DNA from: Epiperipatus broadwayi
Taxonomy: Eukaryota > Onychophora > Udeonychophora > Euonychophora > Peripatidae
Length of the DNA: 64,000 nt
Reading direction: 5' to 3'
Assembly: GCA_028023455.1 (NCBI GenBank)
Contig: JAQFVV010006221.1
Location: forward strand, 4,107,166 to 4,171,165
The notes under the pieces are model-generated. The model was not told where the DNA came from. It saw only the letters and a program-made list of their open reading frames with translations, and made no database searches. Each line of letters begins with the position of its first letter. Position 1 is the first letter of the stretch. Position numbers and translations under genes: made by a program. Positions 20,806 through 33,600 of this stretch are shown here, piece after piece.

Positions 20806-23532
20806 TCATTTATGTATATGTCATCCTCAATAAATTCATATATGATGATGACTCATCACCAACCAGAAAATTAATCATATTTTATGAAATCTCAAAGATT
20901 TGATCCATCAAGGCCCATGTAGTCTATTAAACTTTTTGTAACATTTGTAAGACTTTTTATGTGAGCATTAACAATTGGTAGATCAATAAACATCACATGA
21001 GTGATAGAAGAGAAAAACATGTGAAGACATTCAAACAATAATTAGCAGCAACAGTTAGCAATCTTCACATTTTGTTACCATCATAATATAGATTTCATGA
21101 ATATTAAAATCGTACCCAGAAGTGACATAATATTACAGAACAATTAGAAAGAGATCTGATTATGAATGTGATGGATCAGTTAAGCATTTATATATATATG
21201 AAAATAAAGCATTTTGTACAGAAACAAAGAGCATCTGTCTAATTCATCCACCATCACTACCATCTATTTTAAATAAACTTAAATTTTATAGTGGATAAAA
21301 TAATCAATAATTAAATTATGTCAATAGCAATCCATAGTGGATTTGTTATTAATATCTTTAACTGCAAATTCCCAAAGAACATCATGTAGGATCCAACCAA
21401 GATGGTGCATTATTGCTATTATATGAATAATAAGCAACAATACACAGATTGAAGCCAAAATCTATGGAAGAGCATGTTCATTAATGAGCAAAATAGAATT
21501 GAATCCATTGGTGTTAACCATAATTTATGGTAATAAAATCTTTTAAAAATGTCATTTTGAAAATAAATGATCATGATTATAGAAACAAACCTTGATTCAT
21601 TGTTCACAACTTCATGTTTATTTAAAACAAACATAACTTCATACGTTATACATTTTTTTCATACGTTATCTTACAATTAATTTTTATTTTCAGAACTATA
21701 CATTTTATTTTACGTTTAATGTCTCTTTGATTATAAAGTATGAAATGTTAATATTCTTCAGTAGCTCTTATCCTCATTGTGAGTTGTAGAATATTACTTC
21801 TTAAAACTCAACCGAAGCTGTTGAAAGCCTAATATAATGTTTTTGTAAAGCATGAAACAAAAAAAAATTTCTATATAAAAAATATTGAATACATAATTCT
21901 TGAAATGCTCCCATTTGTGTAGATTGGAAATTTATAACAAATAAATGATGATTTTAATGTTAAATAGTTTCAAATATTAAAACATTAAACTTCTTTGTAT
22001 CAATCAATAACTTCAGTCTCTGTAAACAAGTTGCAGTCTTTAGTGTCTATATAAATATATTGGATTGTAAATAAAGGTGGAATTCCACCTTTATTATTAA
22101 AAGGGAGTTACCATGACAACAGATTGAGATTGATGATTGTTATTGATATTGGGATTGTCTATTGACTGATTTCTATGAATTTATGTATATGTATGTACAT
22201 ATATTTTTTGCCTCATGTCTGATTATGATCTATGATTCCAGTTCTAGTGTGATCTTGATTCACTGCTAATAGTGGACAACATGGGTACAGTCTATCAATT
22301 CTGACAGTAATTTGTTATTGTCTAACTTTACCTCCAACTGGACTAGCTATTTATAGCCAGATCTCCATTCAAAATGAGAGCAATCAGATTCACCGAGCAT
22401 CACCACCCACTGGCCTGTTTCTGCTATTGGACATATCTATCATAACTAATGATTATGAGTATGAAAACTGAAGTACTGTAATTAGATATACTCTTTGTAT
22501 TTAATTATGTCTCAATCTTATAATAAATTTTATATTAAGTTTCTAAAAATCTTTTATTAGATCTTTCTTTTTTCCATCTTTATTACCTATATTCTATGTT
22601 GCCTTATTTTGTGGTTTTTGTTAATTTTTTCTTATTTCTTATAGAAAGTAACCTATATAAAGAAACCTATATAGAATAATGTAAGTGAAAGTTGATCTCA
22701 GTTGTGTCAACAATGAAAACAGAATCTCATTCCCATATGCTATATTGAAGATTTTTTTTGAATAGATAGAATATCATTACTATGATTGCTAAAAGTCCAC
22801 ATCGAACTGATAGCACTATTTAATAATAATATAAGTACGTATTAAAACGTGAGTACATTATTTTTGAATGTCATCAAAAAAGCATTAAATTCTGGTGATC
22901 ATATAAATATCATTAAGTTTATCCAAAATCTTTTTCTATAAATAATAGTTTATTGTTGTTCCTTTCTGTATAGTTTGTTGTGATGTTTTGTTATTGATAC
23001 GGGTGTGATCAACTGCCATATATTTCAGCTACTTAAAATAAAAATTAGTAAGACAATAAATTCTCTTTTATAGAGTAAAAGCATCTTAAAATTCCTTTAC
23101 AGAAAAACACGTAATTATTATCGCGCTGATCAACATCGCTATAGTGAGACTTTTTTTAAAAAAAAATTCTTACTTTATCCTTTAGATAAGAATTGCTATA
23201 AATATGTAATTAGCTGTCTACGTATAGAACGATACCAAAAAAATTCCAATCTTGCTGGAAAATCTTCAGCTATCTTGGAAAAATTTCAAATTTTATGCAA
23301 ATTCAAACCATGGGTCCTGATTATTACAGGATTCTGCATTAACTTCTATATTACAATTATCTTTATATATATATATTCAAATATATTTTGTGTGAGTAAG
23401 CTTATTAAAGTTTTCTAAAAAAAAATTAGGGGGGGGGTGATTTTGAAGATTATTTAATAAATAATTTGTCATTACAAACGTCTTTAGAATTTTATTTATT
23501 ACCCGATTAAGCATTTTTATATTCTCTTTTAG

Positions 23533-23649
23533 AAGGAAGACGAAAAGAAAGAACGACTTCACCACGGCCAGTCTACTTTGCTGCTTATTATATGCTACTC
23601 TATCTTTACCTTCATTTTGTTGACTATCGGTGGAATAGCGGTGTGGAAT
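23533..23649 (+). CDS. Exon 4, transmembrane segment
   Basis: The acceptor is TCTTTTAG and the donor is AAT|GTAAGA. The exon is 117 nt, phase 0 to phase 0, encoding 39 residues. It begins with a charged stretch, KEDEKKERLHHGQ, followed by about 24 hydrophobic residues (STLLLIICYSIFTFILLTIG and four more) ending in W-N. This is a clear single membrane-spanning helix. The charge on the N-terminal side is mixed (Lys/Arg/His against Asp/Glu), so topology cannot be read with confidence. If an upstream signal peptide exists, the Tyr-rich part is extracellular and exon 5 is cytoplasmic. It is only 619 bases from the last exon. Confidence 0.85.
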
Positions 23650-23782
23650 GTAAGATTTACTTTTTAGCAGAAAAAAATTGATAATCGACTATATTAAATT
23701 TACATACCGAAATTAATTTTAAAGTTAATGAAAATTGTACTGCAGCTCATTAAATTTCATCATAAATTTTCATTTACTTTAT

Positions 23783-23890
23783 ACCCTGCGCGGTTTGGCG
23801 CAGTTGGGACCCGGGGGGCCCTCAGGATCGATTCTGGCGCTCGCACTTTTTACGAACTCCCGAGGAATAAAGTCATATGAGTTTATTTGT
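23783..23890 (+). repeat. tRNA-derived SINE, GC-rich head
   Basis: A GC-rich island in AT-rich intron 4. The A-box GTTTGGCGCAGTTGGGA (about 23793) and the B-box GGATCGATTCTGG (23825) are at tRNA-like spacing. A body follows (CACTTTTTACGAACTCCCGA). Cephalopod genomes are known for tRNA-derived SINEs, but I cannot name the family without a search. Confidence 0.6.
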
Positions 23891-24268
23891 TATTTTTATC
23901 TTATAACCATTTTTAGATTCTGTAAAAGTAATATTAAAAAAAAGCATTTCATTATTTTAAAATAATTGAAAGATGACGAGAAAGGAGTTTGCTCTTAAGT
24001 GAAAAGAGATCCTTTGATTCCTCTTTGAAGCCTTAAAGGAACCAAGCTGAGCAAATATCTCATGTTTATACATTCCTGCTATTACTATATGATTGTTTAT
24101 ATAGTAAGCGAATATGAGCGCTGAGTTTATTGCCTTATCCCTGGGTTTAAGATTAAAAAACATCATGGACTTTTTCTCAGTTCCTGATAGTTCTTAAGTC
24201 ATACATGAGCCGAGTTCTCTTGAAGGCTGGATGAAGGTGTGTGTGAATAAACTTTTTCTTTCTAATAG

Positions 24269-24421
24269 AAATTTACAATCATGACTGACAAAACAAAAGT
24301 AAGGCTCTTATTTCCAGAAGGCTGTAAAGTCCCCAGCCAAGACAACAGTGATTCATCAAAGATGGAGAATCCTAAGAATTTCCTGACTAGAGCTAGACTG
24401 GCATTCAATGATGACTTTTAA
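24269..24421 (+). CDS. Exon 5, polar C-terminal tail and stop
   Basis: The acceptor is TTTCTTTCTAATAG. The exon is open in phase 0 for 50 codons to a TAA at 24419-24421. The tail starts KFTIMTDKTKVR, right after the membrane helix, and ends FLTRARLAFNDDF. It contains one Cys and a Ser/Asp-rich stretch (SQDNSDSSKMEN), and it is mostly charged, as expected of a soluble tail. Codon use is balanced and GC content well above the surrounding intron, unlike chance ORFs here. I find no recognised domain. The 3' UTR runs straight into low-complexity poly-T/poly-A sequence. Confidence 0.85.
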   Translation, partial: KFTIMTDKTKVRLLFPEGCKVPSQDNSDSSKMENPKNFLTRARLAFNDDF

Positions 24422-24600
24422 TGTAGATATCCACCCCCCCCCACAAATTTTTTTTTTTCCTTCCTATTTTTTTTTTTTTTAATTAAACTACCCTTTTTTT
24501 TATTTTTAAAAAATAATAATTTTTTTAAAAAAAAAAATATAATATATTTTTTTTATAAAAAAAAAAATAAAATTGATTTTAAATTATATATTATTTATAC
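24422..24600. repeat. Low-complexity poly-C / poly-T / poly-A tract
   Basis: A run of C, several T runs of 9-15 and A runs of up to 11 follow within 180 bases, directly after the gene's stop codon. It is the 3' UTR or flank, and homopolymer length here is unreliable in most assemblies. Confidence 0.7.
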
Positions 24601-24639
24601 AAACGGTTTGTATGAAATAATATAAATTACACCAATAAA
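24566..24639 (+). terminator. Candidate polyadenylation signals of the five-exon gene
   Basis: AATAAA hexamers at 24566-24571 and 24634-24639 lie 145 and 213 bases after the stop codon. The surrounding sequence is so rich in A and T that chance matches are likely, so this is only a positional candidate. Confidence 0.3.
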
Positions 24640-24961
24640 TTTTTTTAAAATTTCATATTTATATTTCCACTTCTGTTTTACAACAGATCTAATATATATA
24701 TACCATAACACAAATCTAATTAAAACTTATGGTGTTATTTAATATTTGCTACAGAATACTAATTCACAGACTATAATAACATCAATAGAATTTAATAAAA
24801 AACTTTATTTAGTTTATTGTTCATGAAAAAAGATTGATTTTTTAATTTAAATAGACTTGTCACCTGCGCATTTAAAAGAAAAAGACTTCGATTTCACTAC
24901 TCCAATAATTTTAAACATAAAAATTCTCAGTATTTTAAATTTCTCAACCTCTTCAACTACC

Positions 24962-25034
24962 TCCGGACGGCCCCCCCCCCCCCCCGCGCCCCCACGCCCA
25001 GCACGCGTTGCATGCCCGCCCCCGCCGGCCCTGT
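24962..25034. repeat. GC-rich poly-C junction
   Basis: A run of about 20 C is followed by GCGCCCCCACGCCCAGCACG and CCCGCCCCCGCCGGCCCTG, in a region otherwise about 25-30% GC. It abuts the start of the LINE coding remnant. It could be the LINE 5' UTR edge or an assembly artefact. Confidence 0.5.
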
Positions 25035-25813
25035 AGATATCTATAATTTCAGAGCACCTTCAAGTAAAGAAAGCATGCATGAATTAAAAAAGAGCTGTTT
25101 AATAGTAAGTGGAACATCATTGGACTTTTTGAAGTTAGCAGAAAATGGAAATGACAATTGGTTTAAAAAGTGCTGTATTTTTCTACAAAGACATAAATAT
25201 TGGAAGCAAAATAGAATGGGATTCATTAAAAAATAAAATGTGGAAGAATAACATTGTGAAGATTCAGAGTGTCAGGATTAGTCATTCAAGTTTATAGTAA
25301 GAACAAGTTCTCATTGTAATGAAGAAGTAAAAGATTTTTATATGAATGTTCAAAAATCTTTTGATAAAACCAAATATTTTACATTTATCATGGAAGACTT
25401 TAATGCTAGTATTGATAAATCATTGAAAGATGAGAATGCTGTGTCTAAATTTGAATGTGGCATGCAAATGAGGGAGGATGTAGATTTGTGGAATTTGCAG
25501 GAAAAACTAATTGTTTTTCTTTAAGAAAATGCTAAACAAAAGAAATGGAATTAAAATCATCCAAATGAAGATGCAGCAGAATTTGATTATATCCATAGAA
25601 AATATGTATTTCAAGATTATAATGTTTTTAAATAGATTCGACACAGAAAGTTAGCATTGATTAATGAAATGTAATATATATGTTAATTCAAAATTAGAGA
25701 GAGGAAAATTAAAATAGGCAAAACTCTCATATAGTAGTGCCACTCAGTGCAAGCCAGAGTAATCAATGGATGCCAGAAGGCTTGTGCATAAAATCCCTAT
25801 CTAGTGCCTGATC

Positions 25814-25872
25814 ATCCAATATTCCCAGACTAGTTTCTAGCTTGTGGCTTTCATCAGTGAGGAACCTTGGAT
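25814..25872 (-). ncRNA. Hammerhead ribozyme, complete (family A, nested copy, left arm)
   Basis: On the minus strand: CUGAUGA, stem II AGC/GCU around CACAA (a compensated change from the GGC/GCC of other copies), GAAA, ACUAGU, C at the cleavage site. Stem I has inner CCUCA/UGGGA and outer AUCCAA/UUGGAU. All core bases are kept. Confidence 0.8.
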
Positions 25873-25891
25873 CTAGGTGAGGTGCTCTCAG

Positions 25892-25950
25892 ATCCAAGGC
25901 TCATCACTGATGAAAGCCACAATCTAGAAACTAGTCTGGGAATATTGGAT
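25892..25950 (+). ncRNA. Hammerhead ribozyme (family A, nested copy, right arm)
   Basis: CUGAUGA, GAAA and ACUAGU are intact. Stem II is AGC against UCU, so one pair is lost. Stem I inner part UCAUCA/UGGGAA is weakened; the outer AUCCAA/UUGGAU is kept. Confidence 0.7.
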
Positions 25951-28107
25951 GAGTAGGCACTAGATATGGATTTTTTGCACAAGCCTTTTGGCATCAATTG
26001 TTTACTCTGGCTTGCACTGAGTGGCACTACTGTATGGAGAATTTTTCCTGTTTTAACAGCTTCAGCAGACATAAAAATTGGTGATCATAAGATGAAAACT
26101 ACTAAGAAATGTAGTATTTACGGTTCATATTCCTAAACTTCAGAAGCATTCCAATGAATTTAAATTAAAATTTGCAAATAATTTTAATTAAAGTATTAAT
26201 AGACTTCAAAGAAAATTCAGATTTGAATAAAATTAATAAGAAGATAACTGATATACTTTTGACAATTATAGCAAAGATATTTGATATAAAAAAGCAGAAA
26301 TTCACTATTAAATTTTCTATTTACACAAAACACTGTGTGAAAAAAAAGAATATGAAATTTTTTTTAAATATTCCATTAAAAAGAATTAAATATCTAAAGT
26401 TTTGTAAAATGGTTTGAAAAAGAGTTAATAATGTTATAAGAAAATATAATTGTGAATTAGTAAGGAAAGTTGTATAAAAGAAGAAAAGTCTTATTTGGGC
26501 AATAAGAAGACAAAATGTAACTATTACTAAAAAAGAATAGATATCATGACATGTGTGGAAGAATTCTATAAAGAATTATATATTAATAAAGAATAAAAAA
26601 TATTCCCTACAATTACTTTATATTCTAAATTGCCAAATATTTTAAATGAAGATGTGAGAGATGCAATCAAATCTGTGGAGAAGATGAAAAGTTCCAGAAA
26701 ATGATAAAAATATTATTGATATCTTAAAAGAAGCAGATGAAAAAATAAAAATATTATTGGCAAAGCAATATACCAAATGTCAAAATAATATAGATTTAGT
26801 ATATTAATGAGAAAATTCAAAAGCAATATTAATATTTACAAAGGATGATAAAGAAGATATTGAAAATTACAAATTATCAGTGTTCTGTCAGTTCTATGCA
26901 AAATCTTTACTCTCCTGAAGCAAATTTTAGATTTTAATCAACCAAAAGAGGATGCTGAATTTAAAAGTCACTTTACAACAGTAGAATATATCCAGATATT
27001 GAGAGAAGTTATAGAAGGTAACAATGATTATGAATTCCTATTATTCTCTGGATTTGTAATTAGAAAAGGGCATCTATCATATTCTGAAGAATATTTATGA
27101 AAGTACAACAGTCGTAATTAGATTACATGGTAATATTATGAAGATTAACATTGAGAATGGTCTATAATGGATTGATTGTATATTTTCAAAACTTTTTACA
27201 GCAGTTTTGCAATAAGTATTCTATGTATTAAACTATATCTTGCAGATGATGTAGTTATTTTGCAAGTAATGCTTTACAGTTTCAGGAAATGTTAGAAACG
27301 ATACCAGTTGAAAGTAAGAAAGTAGGACTAAAGATAAATGTTAAAAACATCAAAGTAATGTTCAATAGATTTCTTCAGACAGATTATTACTACATATGGA
27401 AATATAATGGATGAAAATAATTAAAGAATCAAATTTGGATGGAGTGACTTTCATAGAAATAACTTAATATTAAAAAGAAAATATGCTTATGTATTTGAAA
27501 AGAAAGGTTTGTAGATATACATGACTTCCCAATTTTTACTTATTAATCTGAGTCTTGGATCTTATTACAAAATAATACAGAGACTTAAAGTTACTAGAAA
27601 AAGTATGGAGAGATGTATTTTAGGAGAAACCAGATGAAATTTTTAAAAAATATCTAAGACAAGAAATAGATAACCATGACATTGTTGAAAAGATTTTAAA
27701 ATCTGAAATTGAGCTGGTTCGGACATGTTGCTAGAAAAGATAATAATATATGAAAAGTTGAAGTTTTAAATTGAATTCCAAGATATTAAAAAGATCTAGA
27801 AAAAGATCACATGTAAAATAAATGAATGATAGAATAAGGTTTTTTTATGTGGTGTAGAGAAGAAAGGCTGCGAGTCAGGAAAACTGGATTAAAATTGGAA
27901 AAATTATCCTGTAAAATTGTTGATAATAGTTAAAATGATACTGCTGATAAATTGAAAAATATATAGAATAAACTATCAGTTAGATAAAGATGGTTATTAT
28001 CTTTGCATTCTTATGTATTATATCCAGATATTATATTATACCCTTATTTACAAGATTGATTTGTCAGCTATCTTGCCATATGTGGTAGTTTCAAATATGA
28101 AATCAAA

Positions 28108-28930
<823 letters not shown>

Positions 28931-31900
28931 AGATATTAAGAAACCGTAATTTTACAATTGTAATTAGCAGTTTAGCTTAGAATTACAGACCTTTGAAGAG
29001 TTGTGATATTTGTAAATTACGCATTAATATGTAATATGTTTAATAAATTATTTAAAAGTTTGAAAATATATTTATATAATTATTTGAAAAAGCCCTACTT
29101 ATAATCTGAATATAGGTAAAATATATTCTGAATATGCACTTGTAATAAATAGAAGCATTTTATATGTGCTAGAAATGTTTTAAAAATCTTATTTTGGATT
29201 AAATATTCTGGGTTGTAAAAAATTTTCTAATGAACTAGTATATACTGAGCGATATAGAATTTGTATTTATTTTGAGGATAATTACTTTAAAGTTAAAGAT
29301 TATTACCTTATGCTGTAGTCTTATAATATAAAATGTTGTTTTGTCCACAATTATTATTTTTGCAACTTTTATTTTTGAATTCCGTTAATCCTTTTGAGTT
29401 TCAAACTTTTGTTGGACAAGTATAAAAATATAAAAGTCTAACATGTCCTTTCTAAAAAAATTTAAATATTTCCTGGTGTTTAATAAAGTAAGAAGCTTTA
29501 TAAAACGTGTAGTTTTAAATATTAGAATCCATTAAAATAAATTATATAAGATAATAAGAATAAAGAAAAAACTATATATAACAAATTGTTATTATCTGAT
29601 CCTGGCATACATTGTCTGGTTACCTATCACTGCGTTTTAACAGAAAACTTAATATACATATCTATATTTGTTAAATTCATTATATAGAAATTAAGGTAGT
29701 TAGATATTAAATCATTCCAGTGATTATCAACATCACTTGCTCTTTCAGTAACAAAATTTAGTCGGCATAATCTATTTAGAATTTTATCACTATCTTAATT
29801 GAATATTGATTTTTAAATAATTATTAAAAATTTACATTATTTTTTTGATTGATTTATTAATTTGTCTGGCATTAGTATTTTTTTAGGTAGCTAAATATTT
29901 ACAAACATTGTTAAAAAATCTGTAGAGATTCCAACTGGGAGATGAATTCTCTCATTACTTTATTAAATCTTTCCGTTTTGTCATTGTATTCGTAGATTGG
30001 ATAGCAATTAACTATATTGTTCATGTTTTTGGTATGCTACAGCCACACAAGGTAGGACCTATAAATTACACTTTAATTATAACCTGGTTATTAATCTGTC
30101 TGTTGATATGATACCAGTGACATTTAGAAATATTAGACCCATTTTGTTTTATTGTTGTGAAAAAGAGGGGTTCATAAGAAGCCCATTTTTATGCCTCAAT
30201 TTTTTTGGTTATTTGAAAAGATTATTAGTTGAACTTTAAGGGAAAAGACTATGGCTCAAGATATTTCTTAAGCAGCAAATTATGACTTTTGTCAATGATA
30301 AATTAGATTTGCTATTATATTTTTATAAGACAATTTGTTTTCTGATACATGGTGGAAATGTATTCAGAATTTTGCAACAAGCACTTTTTATTTAAACTGA
30401 GATCAGTATTTAACAATAAAATATCCTCCTGTTGAGAAAGGCTTTATATATATATTGTACCTAACTAAAGTTTCACTTAGTTCCAAAAGGAGCCAAAGGT
30501 TATCTTAGCTTAACCTTTTGGTTTGAAATTGTCTGATTTTTTTTTAAAAAAAAAAAAAATGATAAAAATGAAAATTAAATTAGTTAATGACTAAAATAGG
30601 ATAATCTTGTATTGATTGTAATCATTATTGTATTATGGAATTATGTCTAAGTATTTGAAAAAAGATATATGAGTTAGGTTGGTAAGAAATGCTAAATAAT
30701 AATTTGAATTCTAAAAAAAAAAAAAAGATATCAGAAATAGTTGTCAGTTTGTAAGTAATATTAAATGTATTCTAAAATAACTATCATATAATCTATTCTA
30801 ATGTTTAAAGAATAATAATAATAAGATATTATTATTAAGTTGGAATAAGTAAGTAATAAATTTTTAAAAAAATGATATGTAAGTTTTTATTTAAAAAATA
30901 AGAATATTTGTTATTAGTTTTTGTAGTTTAACATTCCAGTTATAAAAATTATTTAGATTAAATATTCATTAACATTATATTGTTGTAATTTTAAAAAATA
31001 GTTTTAAACAATTAATCCAAGGCCAGACGTATGTGAGTATGTGCATGCACTGACATGGAAACATAAGAATAAAAAAAGTAATTTAATTCCAATATTATTT
31101 AAAATAAGTAAATAAAACAAATGTGTGGATAAAGGTCACATGGTATGGGAAGATTATATTGATTACGTCAGTAGATTGATTCTATCAGAATATTACAATT
31201 TAATAAAAAATAGTTTTTATTGGTTTTTAAATGAATTGTAGGTGGATGAAAAATTGTGAGATAAAACGGAGATCTAGGGGTCATTCAGTTGCTGATCTGT
31301 TTTAAAATATATGTGTGGCTGAATCTTAAAAGTTCCTTAATAAAAAGTAATTTTTAAAAACTTTATATTTTCTAAAAAAATAAAATAAAAGTATGTTTAA
31401 AATAATTATAAAAAAAATCGTCTTGTAATGACAGAGGGCTAAAAGAAAGGTAATCCGTTTTCTGACAGTTTTTCATTACAATTAAGACATTAAAATTTAC
31501 GGTAAAATGTTTGAAGAAAATACAGCGTCTCATATTTCATTTACTTTTGATCTCTTCATTTTTCTTTATTTAGAAGTAAAACTTAAATTATTAAGTATTG
31601 TTATGGCTAAAGACTTTATTGCACTAAACTATAGTATATCTCCTATCAAATTAAAAATACACGTGAAGAAGAAATTAAAAAAAAAAAGACATTCAAACAT
31701 TTTAAAATATTAAAATGGAAATGCGTTAGCATCTTTATAAATTAAAAGTGACATTAAATTTAATACTTTATTACTTAATAGATGATATATATAACATTTA
31801 AATATGCTCTTAACAGAATAATGTTTTTGTGGACAATATGTAGTTTAAAATACTAATTCTCGTTTATGCAAGGAATTTGTTTGAAAGCAGATCTTTAAAA

Positions 31901-33199
31901 GAATTTAAAAAAATATTACTAATGAACTTCTCTCTATCAAATGCATAATGCTTGGTTATAGTTGCCAGTACTTATAAGTAACTTTATGACCATTGATCTT
32001 TGCTCATAAATGGAGGAATGTCTTAATTATAAAAAAATCTACTCTTATGTTTAAAAAAATAAAAGGAAATTTGTTTAAATATATATATATATTTTTAAAT
32101 ATTAAGAAACATTTTAAAAAAAGAGCTCTATTTTAAAAAAATGCGTTTATCTAAGGAAGAACAGTGAAAGTTAACTAAAAATATATATTATAATTATTCC
32201 GTGTTTGAACCTAGGATTATAATATAAAGTGTGTTCAGCTGAAGAATTTATTTTGTTTCATGCCAGCTTAATCTTATTATTTAAGTTGTTTTTTTTTAAA
32301 ATTGTTTTAAAAAAATATTATTAATGAACTATTGAACATTTTCGTTTGGAAATGATTGCCATGTATATAAATGTATTAATTGAAGCTTCGAATTCAGATA
32401 GATATCTTAACCTGGATAAATTGTCTACACATTATGAAATGGAAAAATCATCACGGAGCTGAAATATGAACTTGAATTAATGTATTATTTTTTTTTATGG
32501 CCTGTTTTATTGGTTTAAAAAAGAATGAAACCATAAAAAATATTTATGCTATTATTTTTTTTTTGTAACACTTTTTGCATAAATATACAGGTAAACTAGG
32601 GTTATAATTTTAAAATGAAATAGGTTTATTTGAATGAACAAATGTTTCTTGCCATTCTTAAGTAGATTTAGTTTATTTATCAAGCATTACACTATCTAGT
32701 TTCTATTTAATAATTTTATTATAGAGATTTAAATATCACAGTTTTATTTTCATATAAATGGGATGTTTACTCAATTTTATTTTAAATTTACTAGAGAACT
32801 TTATCAGAGAATATCCATTCATTTGTTTTATGAATGTTATATTAATAATAATTACAAATATTTTATATTCATCAAGAAGTAAATATTCTTGCATTTAATT
32901 TACAATTTTAAAAGTTCACTAGTTACTATATTTTTAGCATTTAATATTTTGTTATGTGTGCATTGTGTCTTGCCTAGTATTTTATATGCATTTAAGTTTA
33001 GAGTATTTTTTTTACAGTAGTCAGTTGACACATAGTTTGCTTTGTTGGTTCGAACATTGGATATACATTTTGTATTTTATAAATTTCTTGGAAATAACTT
33101 AGTTAGTTTAAGTGAAGTATATATCTTGCTATTAGTTAGAATTTGTTAGCCTCATAGAGTTAGGCTTAGTAATAAATTTTGAATATGCTTATGGAGTAG
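28931..33199. other. AT-rich intergenic sequence
   Basis: No gene found. Homopolymer A and T runs are frequent. Faint coding-like pieces near 29940-30060 could not be placed in any family. Confidence 0.5.
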
Positions 33200-33600
33200 A
33201 TAAAATCCTCCATCCTTATTGTATTGTATTTCCATGATTTGATAGTGCTTGTCCCCAAAAAGAGGGTATTACATTGTATTTTTCAGTGATGAAGATCACA
33301 TTTATAAGCATTGGAAATCCCATGAGAGGATTGTGCTTTTTTGGTGGGTGTTCCTGTTCCCAGATGTACTGTAGATGAATTCCAGACATCTTCTTTTCTG
33401 CCTCGAAGTTAGGTATTTTGGAAGCCACCATATTCTTTTCCAGCTCTGAGGAGCCTAGTATCTTTATATTTTTTGCCTATCATTCATGATGACTTAATGC
33501 TAATTCCACCACAGTAGGTGATGTTGCATTTGTTTTAGATTTGTGATGACAAGATATGCTTGTTTGAGGAAATGTATTTCTTCAGGTAGTTGTAGCTAAT
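33200..33600. other. GC-richer island, origin unknown
   Basis: This 400-base stretch is less AT-rich than its flanks. A 71-codon open frame lies on the minus strand (33431-33216: FEAEKKMSGIHLQYIWEQEH). I recognise no family. It may be a worn transposon or an unrecognised exon. Confidence 0.3.

Larger units (their letters stand above)
25716..26092. mobile_element. Family A foldback HHR element nested in the LINE
   Basis: Left arm GGCAAAACTCTCATATAGTA to ATCAGTGAGGAACC, right arm GGCTCATCACTGATG to the GGTGATCATAAGATG end. The two arms are reverse complements with a 20-base centre, and each carries a hammerhead. It splits the LINE between its endonuclease and RT parts, so it inserted after the LINE. 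A clear target duplication is not visible. Short ORFs here are spurious. Confidence 0.85.
25035..27935 (+). pseudogene. RTE-like LINE retrotransposon, decayed
   Basis: Frame-broken pieces appear in family order. The APE endonuclease comes first: a TSSH...EEVKDFY segment, then TFIMEDFNASI near 25390, like the GDFNAK motif (Gly changed to Glu), then DLWNLQEKLIVFL. The RT region follows: EDVRDAIKSVEKMKSSRK near 26660, an IEGNNDYEFLLF segment near 27010, the catalytic box LADD at 27239-27250, and SKKVGLKIN at 27313. The C-terminal tail near 27712-27850 holds a W-x-GHVARKD-like and KRSRKRSHVKWM-like peptide, matching the tail at 58475-58681. Dozens of stops and frameshifts make it dead. It is interrupted by a family A element. 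Confidence 0.8.

Noticed and set aside
27083-27110. CUGAAGA...GAAA string in the LINE
   Set aside because: The intervening eight bases cannot make a stable stem II and there is no stem I.
29920-30130. Minus-strand ERFNKVMREFI peptide, like a Gypsy integrase motif
   Set aside because: The other integrase motifs are not found in the expected order, so it is not assignable.
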